From Deltaproteobacteria bacterium (GTDB lineage Bacteria > Desulfobacterota > Desulfobacteria > Desulfobacterales > JAFDFH01), in contig JAFDFH010000002.1 in NCBI GenBank assembly GCA_019309945.1, positions 1 to 27,790 on the forward strand: a stretch of 27,790 nucleotides of DNA, written 5' to 3'. This document shows positions 21,577 through 27,790 of this stretch, one piece after another. The position numbers and the translations under genes are program-made. How positions within the stretch are numbered: the first letter of the stretch is position 1; every line of letters starts with the position of its first letter. The notes under the pieces are model-generated. The model was not told the origin of the DNA. It saw only the letters and a list, made by a program, of their open reading frames with translations, and did no database searches.

Positions 21577-23373
21577 TCACAAGCTTCCACCCATCCTCTT
21601 CAGGAATGTATCAAGTCTCTCACGTGATTGCGGCAAGTACGATTCAATGAGTTTTTTGTATTCATTAACACCGATAAATTCCACACGATTGTCCTTAACC
21701 TTGTAAACGATATCAGTTGATTCTTCTTGAGGACTTCCGGAACGTTTGATGTGGAAGGCCTTTACAGATCTTTTGACAATTTTTGATGTGCTCGTCTTGG
21801 GCATTTCATTTACAACTCTCACAAAGTCCGGGACAACGCCTTTATCGCCTGTATTTGCATATTCGATAAAACCCTGAATATCAAAAATTTTCGGATCATT
21901 TACCTCTAAGGTCGCTATAAGATAATCCTCCTGGGATTGACTATCCGGTATACCAAATGCAGCAATGGTAATAATGCCGCCGAACTTTATTAAATATTCC
22001 TCGGCCGCAGATTCTGCACGATTTTCGCCTTTTTTTCTGTACCAATCCCCTGTTCGGCCCATGAAGTAAAGATTTTCCTGCTCATCAACTTTGCCGAGGT
22101 CGCCGGTCAAATAATAGATTCGCCCGTCGTTGAGCTTATATAGCTTGCTGCGCGTGGCCGCCTCGTTTCGATAATACCCCCTAAAAGCAGAATCCCCAAG
22201 TGCTTCATTATCGATGGCAATTTCTCCCACCTGATTAATTTCAAGGGCTTTTCGAAAACCGGCCTCGCCGTAATTCTCATCGAGGATGAGAAAAGGTCTT
22301 GCGGGGTTACGCTTCCCTGTGGATTCTCTTGCAGAATCACTTGTTTTAACCGTTATTGCGCCTGTCTCCGTCTGCCCATAGGCTTCTATGAACATATCGA
22401 GACCGAAAATCTTTATGAATTTCTCTTGTTCGTCAGCGATCGTTCCGGTGCTCACGGTAATTCGCAGGGGAGAGTCGCAATAATCAGCGTCTCCGGCGGT
22501 GGAAAGAATGTAAGTTACGGGTTTGCCTACGCAGTTCCAAATGGTGGCATTGCATGTATAGATATCAGAGACAAACTTGCTGGAACTAAATCGGGACCGC
22601 AGGCCAATCGAGGCACCGGCAATAAGGGCCGGCATATAATTCAGGTACATCGAATTTGAATGCCCGAGGGGCATACAAATATAACCTATATCCATGGAAT
22701 CATATTTAAGAAAATTAATAGAGGTAAACCCTACGGCCATTAATTTTTTCCATGTAATCTCTATACCTTTAGGAGCTCCCGTCGTCCCGGAAGTAAAAAT
22801 GATCATCCCGACTTTCGTGTCATCAAGTCGCTGGGGTACAAAATCTTCTACCGGCGGGCAATGAACCATAAAATCTTCAATTGTCTGAATTACGTCGCTT
22901 TCACCCTCCCTGCCTCTAACGAAAATATAATCCCTTGATAGATTGGTAAATAGTTCCAAAGTATCCTTTACATTGTCGACAATGTCTTCATCCGTAAACA
23001 GAAGGCCTAAATCCGTGTAGTTTACATCATGGGCAAGACCATCGGCTACTCTGAGAGTGTTGACCGCAACAAGCGTTGAGTTTGTTAAAGCGCATCCCGC
23101 TTGGGCATATAAAAATTCCGGATAGTTATTCATAATGACGCCGACGTTGAAAGTGTCCGCCCGCTTTATTCCCTTCCTTCGCCTTACCTCCTCGATTAAA
23201 TTCCCATATTGTAAAGCCTGCTGATAAAATGCTTCAAAGCTAATCGGAACAAAGTCACTAGTATCCGTATTAAAAGCCATGATGAAGGTTTTGTTTCGAG
23301 TTTCAGGTGACTTTGCCCGGAATTCAGCGATTTCGGCAAAATTCATCTTATTTATTACATTGATATCAACCAT
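21577..23373 (-). CDS. FATP/very-long-chain-type acyl-CoA synthetase (AMP-forming)
   Basis: A 598-aa ANL-superfamily ligase that activates a carboxylate to its acyl-CoA through an acyl-adenylate. The P-loop-like A3 motif is TSGTTGAPKG (194-203), A5 is AYGQTETG (331-338), A7 is YLTGDLGK, and A8 reads GRTGDWYRKKGEN, close to the FATP/SLC27 pattern. The A10 lysine region is PKTSTSKIVKRS. The substrate cannot be read from sequence; long-chain, bile-acid-like and carnitine-type acids are all used by relatives. GAGG precedes the ATG. It lies 50 bases downstream of a 2-hydroxyacid dehydrogenase on the same strand, so the two are probably co-transcribed. Confidence 0.85.
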   Translation of the reverse strand: MVDINVINKMNFAEIAEFRAKSPETRNKTFIMAFNTDTSDFVPISFEAFYQQALQYGNLIEEVRRRKGIKRADTFNVGVIMNNYPEFLYAQAGCALTNSTLVAVNTLRVADGLAHDVNYTDLGLLFTDEDIVDNVKDTLELFTNLSRDYIFVRGREGESDVIQTIEDFMVHCPPVEDFVPQRLDDTKVGMIIFTSGTTGAPKGIEITWKKLMAVGFTSINFLKYDSMDIGYICMPLGHSNSMYLNYMPALIAGASIGLRSRFSSSKFVSDIYTCNATIWNCVGKPVTYILSTAGDADYCDSPLRITVSTGTIADEQEKFIKIFGLDMFIEAYGQTETGAITVKTSDSARESTGKRNPARPFLILDENYGEAGFRKALEINQVGEIAIDNEALGDSAFRGYYRNEAATRSKLYKLNDGRIYYLTGDLGKVDEQENLYFMGRTGDWYRKKGENRAESAAEEYLIKFGGIITIAAFGIPDSQSQEDYLIATLEVNDPKIFDIQGFIEYANTGDKGVVPDFVRVVNEMPKTSTSKIVKRSVKAFHIKRSGSPQEESTDIVYKVKDNRVEFIGVNEYKKLIESYLPQSRERLDTFLKRMGGSL

Positions 23374-23423
23374 TGCCCCCTCATTTTAGCTGTAAATTGG
23401 ATTCTTGCCCGGGCAGTTTAATT

Positions 23424-24362
23424 TCAGCAATATAGTGGTTCCTCGTTTTTTTCAATTCTTCTTATGTTTTCCGCCACAACTTTTACAATGTTTTGCATGG
23501 ATCCATCAGTAGATCCGGCGATATGCGGTGTTGCCAATACATTGTAGTCAAAAATCGGATCATCAGGATCAGGTGGCTCTTCCCAAAAGACATCCAGGCC
23601 CGCTCCGGCAATTAATCCGGAAGCGAGGGCTTCCAATAGTACGTTATATTCTATCAAACCGCCTCTAGATAGATTAATTAAAAATGCGTCCTTTTTCATT
23701 GAGAGAAATGAATTTCGGTTCATAATAAATTGGGTCTCGGATGTAACGGGCAAACAAAGGATTACAAAATCTGATCGTGCGAGCAATTTATCGAGATCGC
23801 CCGCTCCGCCGACACTTTCGAGATCAAGTTCTTTCATCGCCTTTTCAGGATTCTCCCGTTTGACGGCAATCAATCGCATGTCAAAGGCTCTCAGCCTTTT
23901 CACCAGAGCCCTGCCGATGCCGCCTAGACCCACGATCCCTACAGTCCGCCCCTTTAAATCTTTTCCCTGGGGCTGTCCCATCTTTCGTTCTGCGAGGCTC
24001 TGTGACATTGCCCGAACATTTCTGGAGAGTCCGATCATCATATAGATGCCCAATTCGGCGACTGCATGGGCATTGCCAACCTCGGTAGGAACATTGGCCA
24101 CCCATATATTTAACTTTCTGGCTGCCAGGATGTCTACCCCTTCCAGCCCTGCGCCGCACTGCTGGATGAGTCGAAGCCTGTCGCTGCCTCTAAGCAGCAA
24201 CTCTGTTACCGCAGACATGGTGGGAATCAAAACATCGAAACCTTTTAAGGTGTCCACCTCAAACTTTCCGGTGGCCACAAACTGGTGCTGAGGAAGTTCG
24301 GATCGAACCATTTCCAGAAATCCCCCCCAGGCATTTTCCGGCGCAGCGAATAAAATTTTCAT
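23424..24362 (-). CDS. D-isomer-specific 2-hydroxyacid dehydrogenase
   Basis: A 312-aa oxidoreductase interconverting a 2-oxoacid and a D-2-hydroxyacid. The Rossmann motif is GLGGIG (145-150). Catalytic residues are Arg233 in SRGG, Glu262 in EEPP and His280 in PHIAGST. After the second beta strand the residues are VKR instead of the usual acidic residue, which suggests NADP(H) preference (an inference). The start at 24360-24362 is chosen because GGAGG sits 7 bases upstream; an extension to 24395 exists but would run through that site. Related proteins include glyoxylate/hydroxypyruvate and phosphoglycerate dehydrogenases; no C-terminal ACT domain is present. It precedes an acyl-CoA ligase, suggesting a shared route for an organic acid. 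Confidence 0.9.
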   Translation of the reverse strand: MKILFAAPENAWGGFLEMVRSELPQHQFVATGKFEVDTLKGFDVLIPTMSAVTELLLRGSDRLRLIQQCGAGLEGVDILAARKLNIWVANVPTEVGNAHAVAELGIYMMIGLSRNVRAMSQSLAERKMGQPQGKDLKGRTVGIVGLGGIGRALVKRLRAFDMRLIAVKRENPEKAMKELDLESVGGAGDLDKLLARSDFVILCLPVTSETQFIMNRNSFLSMKKDAFLINLSRGGLIEYNVLLEALASGLIAGAGLDVFWEEPPDPDDPIFDYNVLATPHIAGSTDGSMQNIVKVVAENIRRIEKNEEPLYC

Positions 24363-24459
24363 GAAGAATCCTCCATTAATTAATGTTTGATTCAATTTCG
24401 GTAAATTAAGACAGTATTTTTATATCGGATTGATTCGAAACAATACGTCAACATAAGGG

Positions 24460-24570
24460 TTCACGAAAAAATAAGTTCGCAATTTTAGGCGTTGAGGCGC
24501 CCGGCCGGCAAGGCGCGAAAGCGCAGTAATATCTGGCATAATGACGACAAAAAGTTAATGCGGGTTCAGG
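24460..24570. repeat. Possible truncated dispersed repeat, GC-rich hairpins
   Basis: The stretch starting at GGTTCACGAAAAAATAAG differs from its AT-rich surroundings: it contains GGCGCCCGGCCGGC and a GCGC-GAAA-GCGC tetraloop hairpin at 24513-24524. From memory similar sequence occurs as a repeat in Desulfobacterales, but no second copy is in this window and the matching right end is missing. Confidence 0.3.
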
Positions 24571-24643
24571 GTTGCGTATCATAGCAGAATTCACATTTGC
24601 GTGGTGGAGAGAATCTACTCGAGATTGTCGTGGGGAGCTATCT

Positions 24644-26386
24644 TCATTTTTTTGCCAGAATCTCCGCTATTTTTTCAGACAACTCGTTCAAAGTGAACGG
24701 CTTCTGTATGAAACCATCACAACCACGGTTCAATATGTAAGTCGCTAGGCCTTCTAAGCTATATCCGCTTGAAAGAAGCACCTTAACGTTTGGGTCGATC
24801 TCTTTCATCTTGTCATAGACTGCATCACCGCTCATTTTAGGCATAATCATATCCAAGAGGACCATATCAATTCGGTCTTTGTTTTCTGTGTACACTTCCA
24901 CAGCCTCTTTGCCACTTATAGCCTCAAGTACATCAAAACCCAGCTTCTTAAGTATCTTACTACCAACATTCAAGACCATTTCTTCGTCATCAACAAATAG
25001 GATCGTTCCCTTTCCCGGGAGGATATGCTTGACAACTTCGGTAGTTTTAGCGACTTTCTTTGCGGATGCAGGTAAGTAAATGCTAAAGGCTGTTCCATTC
25101 CCTTCCTCGGATTCAACATCAATATACCCGCTATGGCCTTTAACAATGCCATAAACAGACGCTAACCCGAGACCTGTACCCCGACCCATTTCTTTAGTTG
25201 TAAAAAATGGATCGAAAATTCGCTCCTTGGTTTTTTCATCCATGCCTGTGCCCGTATCAGCAACTTCTAACAAGACATAGTTTCCAGATTTCGGATCATA
25301 TATTTTGTCCTTTATATTCTCGTGGGTAATGTTTGTTGTTTTCACGAAAAGATCCCCACCATCAGGCATGGCCTGCCACGCATTCACATATATATTCAAT
25401 ACGACTTGCTCAATCTGGTTCTCGTCTGCTTCTATTGCAGACAAATCCTCCGCAAGATCTTGATGGATCGTGATTTCCTTTTTGGTTCTGCCTAAAGTGT
25501 CAGACGTGTCCTTCACTAACCTGTTCAGATCTATTGGTTTGACCACAAATCTTCCCTTCCTGGCATATCCAAGAAGCTGTTGAGTAAGTTTGGTTCCACT
25601 CCGGACCTGTTTTTGAACGCCACTTAGCATTTCATAGTAGGGATCAGTATAATCCATATCATAAAGCATCAAGGAGATAGCGCCTTGAATTGACATGAGA
25701 AGATTGTTGAAATCATGGGCAATGCCTGCAGCTAAGGCGCCAACGGCCTCCATTTTTTGGGACTCTTGGAGTTTGGCTTTAAGTTTTTCCCTTTCTTGTT
25801 CAGCGTGCTTGCGCATGGTGATGTCGGCATCGGTACCCACCACGCGGATGGGATTGCCCTGAGCATCCCGTAGCGCCGTTCCACGAGCAAGAATCCAACG
25901 AATCGACCCATCTTTGTGGAGCATTCGGTGCTCGTAGATGAATTCGGGTGTCTGCCTTTCAAGATGCGCCTGGAAGGCCTCCATTACAGGCTGCCGATCA
26001 TCCGGGTAAACGTAGGTTGCCCAGACGTCGAGGTCGTTGGGAATCTCATCATCACTGTAGCCTAAGATCGCCTTCACGTTCGGGTCTAGATAGAATTCGC
26101 CAGTCTGTACGTTCCAATCCCACACACCCACTCTGGCAGCACGCGTCGCCAACGAGTAGCGCTCTTTGCTCTCTCGCAGTGTCTCCTCTACCTGTTTGCG
26201 TTCTTCGGCTTCTCGTTTCAGATCTTCGTTTCTTCTGACTAACTCGGAGGTACGTTCTTTCGCTTTCCGCTCCAGCTTCGCCAGAGTTTTTCGGAGCGCT
26301 TCCTGTGCACGGATGCCTTTAACAGCCTCCTCTTCAAGCTCTTTCACTCTTCGTTTTAGCTCTTCATGAGTAGGATTATTCGACAT
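24644..26386 (-). CDS. PAS-domain hybrid sensor histidine kinase with C-terminal receiver
   Basis: A 580-aa protein, apparently cytoplasmic because no membrane segment is seen. Domains in order are a coiled coil (1-75), a PAS/PAC sensor of the PAS_3 type (about 76-195), HisKA with the phospho-acceptor His224 in AAGIAHDFNNLL, a HATPase with N-box residues 323-336, DTGTGMD and GTGLGLA (403-409), and a receiver domain (about 460-580) with DD at 466-467, phospho-acceptor Asp512 and Lys562. It probably passes phosphate from His224 to its own receiver and on to an unseen partner. There is no DNA-binding output domain and no cognate regulator nearby, so it is an orphan hybrid kinase. GGAAGG is 7 bases before the ATG. 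Confidence 0.95.
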   Translation of the reverse strand: MSNNPTHEELKRRVKELEEEAVKGIRAQEALRKTLAKLERKAKERTSELVRRNEDLKREAEERKQVEETLRESKERYSLATRAARVGVWDWNVQTGEFYLDPNVKAILGYSDDEIPNDLDVWATYVYPDDRQPVMEAFQAHLERQTPEFIYEHRMLHKDGSIRWILARGTALRDAQGNPIRVVGTDADITMRKHAEQEREKLKAKLQESQKMEAVGALAAGIAHDFNNLLMSIQGAISLMLYDMDYTDPYYEMLSGVQKQVRSGTKLTQQLLGYARKGRFVVKPIDLNRLVKDTSDTLGRTKKEITIHQDLAEDLSAIEADENQIEQVVLNIYVNAWQAMPDGGDLFVKTTNITHENIKDKIYDPKSGNYVLLEVADTGTGMDEKTKERIFDPFFTTKEMGRGTGLGLASVYGIVKGHSGYIDVESEEGNGTAFSIYLPASAKKVAKTTEVVKHILPGKGTILFVDDEEMVLNVGSKILKKLGFDVLEAISGKEAVEVYTENKDRIDMVLLDMIMPKMSGDAVYDKMKEIDPNVKVLLSSGYSLEGLATYILNRGCDGFIQKPFTLNELSEKIAEILAKK

Positions 26387-26753
26387 TGGGATACCTTCCA
26401 GTTATTTATAGACTGAACTTGTGCGAAAACGGGATAAAGTTCGGCTCTATCGCACTTGATAGGCGGAGCGCAAGCGAAGCCTTTCAAGTGTAATCGCTTG
26501 CATCCGCAAGCGCCCTGATCAATGTTTTTTTGTTCTTTAGGTGTATCTTTATTGATGAATTCAAATTCGAGCCTAAGGCCCCTTAATAACTGTAACCCCT
26601 TTGAAAAACAAGAATTTTTTATAAAAAACAAAAAGCGCTCAAAAATCCTGTCATCAGCCTTTCACGCCGATGCCCCAAGTGCTTATTTCCTTTCCCGGAC
26701 CCTTATAAAAATATTACGCATTTTTGACGCATTTTAAGTTTAATTTGGCGAGA
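26387..26753. other. Kinase-tRNA intergenic region with hairpins
   Basis: This holds the probable promoter and leader of the minus-strand kinase. Two clear hairpins are 26453-26464 with 26479-26490 (12 bp, one mismatch) and 26495-26501 with 26506-26512 (7 bp, 4-base loop). The rest to 26753 is featureless AT-rich sequence; short open frames there have no supporting signals. Confidence 0.5.
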
Positions 26754-26755
26754 AA

Positions 26756-26794
26756 TGAAAAAGGCCTACAGCGCATAAATCGCTGTAAGCCTTT
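26756..26794 (-). terminator. Intrinsic terminator after tRNA-Lys
   Basis: On the minus strand AAAGGCTTACAGCG pairs with CGCTGTAGGCCTT (one G-U) around a 7-base loop, followed by TTTTT and C-A-T-T-T. It begins 9 bases after the encoded CCA. Confidence 0.85.
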
Positions 26795-26802
26795 GATCTT
26801 AT

Positions 26803-26879
26803 TGGTGGGCCGTGAAGGAATCGAACCTTCAACCTACTGATTAAGAGTCAGGTGCTCTGCCTAGTTGAGCTAACGGCCC
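26803..26879 (-). tRNA. tRNA-Lys (anticodon CTT)
   Basis: The minus strand folds into a full cloverleaf: acceptor GGGCCGT with ACGGCCC, D arm with AGCTCA...GAGC, anticodon stem CTGA/TCAG with loop CTCTTAA (anticodon at 26845-26843), T arm with GGTTCGATTCC, discriminator A and encoded CCA (26805-26803). It decodes AAG. The first base lies directly against a palindromic element at 26880. Confidence 0.97.
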
Positions 26880-27021
26880 GAGACCTTTGCAAAACGCCCC
26901 TTTTTGCCCAATTTCTGTGTCAGGCTCAAATTTTAATCCTCAAAATACTCAATGTATTCCTGTGGTTAAAATCTTCGCCTTCCTTGAACTTGAACAAAAA
27001 TGAGCATTTTTCAAAGGTCTC
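26880..27021 (+). repeat. Dispersed palindromic element, core type 1, copy d, abutting tRNA-Lys
   Basis: A 142-base element with terminal inverted repeats GAGACCTTTGCAAAA (from 26880) and TTTTTCAAAGGTCTC (ending 27021). GGCCC flanks both sides (26875-26879 and 27022-27026), consistent with a 5-bp target duplication whose left copy is the 5' end of tRNA-Lys. The core GCCCAATTTCTGTGTCAGGC and TCAAATTTTAATCCTCAAAA match 11401-11536 (minus) and 19100-19229. Confidence 0.75.
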
Positions 27022-27141
27022 GGCCCAATGTGGTGCAGCACTGGGCTGACGGGAAAAACTGATAGCAGTGTTCATTGAAGTTGTCAATTTTTTTTTGTTC
27101 GTGACTGACAACAATGTGTTGTGTAGCCGTTCAGGATTCAG

Positions 27142-27216
27142 CAGGTTCATCTAAAAAGCTCATCAAGGCTCGGCAATGGTGAAAGTTAACAAAAGAAAGG
27201 GTGAACGCTGAACCTG
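27142..27216. repeat. Inverted repeat CAGGTTCA / TGAACCTG
   Basis: CAGGTTCA at 27142-27149 and TGAACCTG at 27209-27216 are inverted copies; related GTTCA and GAAC words recur between 27129 and 27252. It lies downstream of the right-edge gene and could be a decayed palindrome. No further function is apparent. Confidence 0.35.
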
Positions 27217-27246
27217 TGAACGTCTATGAATATTTTTATCACCACC

Positions 27247-27790
27247 TCAGGTTCGCCACGGCGGGGTTTCTCTCCTCCCTTTTTTTATTTTTTTGGACTT
27301 TTTTCTATGGCTGGCGTGCTTTTTACCTTCGCTTAGGCCCTCCAGGTTGATTAAAAAACTACCGGGAAGATTTTGTCTCCTCGGATCTTCTAAATGCTGG
27401 CGAGGTGTTGCATCTGTTTTTCGTTTCGATAGCAAAGGACCCGAAAAACACCCCGCCGGCAGGGATTCAGTTCGATAAAGCGCTCCTCCGATATGGTAAA
27501 AAATAACGCCTTCAGCCACTGCTTGGTGAACATGAACGGTAAGTGCAACAGGTTGCGGGTCGATCCGTTTTCCAATTCTTGCAGCCATGTCTTTTACAGA
27601 TGAAAGAATGACATATGGATAGGGGCCTGGAAATATTCCCCGCTCCAAGACAAAGGAATAGGCTTTCCTTCGGACACACGTATAAAGCAGACGGGGAGGG
27701 GTTGCCGCCTGTATATGATCGGGTAGATGATCCCGGCAGGTTGCACGAATGTCATCCCCATGAATTTCAATAGGCGGGTTCGGCAAAGAG
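27247..27790 (-). CDS. Degenerate RNA 2'-phosphotransferase (KptA/Tpt1)-like protein, partial
   Basis: The frame is open to the window edge, so the N-terminus is missing; about 180 residues are seen and the TTG at 27786 is probably not the start. The order IRATCRDH, TPPRLLYT, VLERGIFPG, YVILSSVKDMAARIGKR, QPVALTVHVHQAVAEG and ALYRTESLPAGCF follows the C-terminal half of KptA, which removes a 2'-phosphate from RNA using NAD. Several signature residues differ: LYHGT is LYTCV, and the Arg-x-Tyr-Val-His-Leu-Ser strand is PYPYVILSS. The fold is therefore likely, activity doubtful. The last 50 residues are a basic, lysine-rich tail (HRKKSKKIKKGRR) not found in E. coli KptA. A different ADP-ribosyltransferase-fold activity is possible. 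Confidence 0.55.
   Translation of the reverse strand, partial: SLPNPPIEIHGDDIRATCRDHLPDHIQAATPPRLLYTCVRRKAYSFVLERGIFPGPYPYVILSSVKDMAARIGKRIDPQPVALTVHVHQAVAEGVIFYHIGGALYRTESLPAGCFSGPLLSKRKTDATPRQHLEDPRRQNLPGSFLINLEGLSEGKKHASHRKKSKKIKKGRRETPPWRT

Noticed and set aside
26880..27026. tRNA-associated integration site (attB/attR) of an integrative element
   Set aside because: The flanking duplication is only 5 bp at the tRNA 5' end and the element has terminal inverted repeats, fitting a MITE rather than a tyrosine-recombinase island; no integrase is present.
1..27790. CRISPR array or toxin-antitoxin system
   Set aside because: No regularly spaced direct repeats and no recognisable toxin-antitoxin pair were seen.

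Overview
The window looks like a chromosomal segment of a Desulfobacterota bacterium, most likely Desulfobacterales-like (anaerobic, sulfate-reducer type). This rests on gene content and protein flavour: full-length B12-dependent methylmalonyl-CoA mutase with MeaB and a cobamide-remodelling CbiR, an HflX with a long N-terminal extension, a diverged DnaA, a FATP-like acyl-CoA ligase, a PAS hybrid histidine kinase, and many short palindromic dispersed repeats. No 16S rRNA is present, so the placement is an inference.

Layout. 1-186 is the 3' end of cobT. 308-571 is a leader region with a Phe-rich leader peptide and a terminator/antiterminator pair, ahead of a fused DAHP synthase-prephenate dehydratase-ACT gene (572-2449). 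2612-6543 is a tight plus-strand operon, mut-meaB-cbiR. uvrA (6577-9402, minus) converges on it. A 611-bp AT-rich divergent region separates uvrA from a diverged dnaA (10013-11347, plus). From 18352 down to 11714 runs a minus-strand block: rpsF, rpsR, a DUF2232 membrane protein, rplI, dnaB, hflX, an inositol-monophosphatase-family gene and a translationally coupled 65-aa Cys-rich gene. A cold-shock gene (18570-18770, minus) has a long structured 5' UTR. 18890-20133 is a gene-poor scar with a dispersed repeat and a truncated omptin-like gene. Then come fabD and a 96-aa internally repetitive protein (plus), a 2-hydroxyacid dehydrogenase plus FATP-like acyl-CoA ligase (minus), a hybrid histidine kinase (minus), tRNA-Lys(CTT) (minus), and at the right edge a partial, degenerate KptA/Tpt1-like protein (minus).

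How parts work together. cobT, mut, meaB and cbiR together suggest that the cell makes or remodels the cobamide for its own mutase. The aromatic gene appears to be controlled at two levels: transcription attenuation by Phe-tRNA availability and an ACT domain on the enzyme. The ribosomal-protein/dnaB block is a conserved neighbourhood interrupted by a palindromic element.

Most notable: (i) the Phe leader-peptide attenuator before a fusion of the first shikimate-pathway step with a Phe-branch step; (ii) a family of roughly 120-145-bp palindromic elements with related cores but different terminal inverted repeats, one of which abuts the 5' end of tRNA-Lys with a 5-bp flanking duplication; (iii) mutually exclusive RNA helices in the cold-shock 5' UTR, one covering the Shine-Dalgarno; (iv) a DnaA with changed P-loop, box VII and DNA-recognition residues. 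I found no CRISPR array, prophage, intact transposase gene or rRNA.
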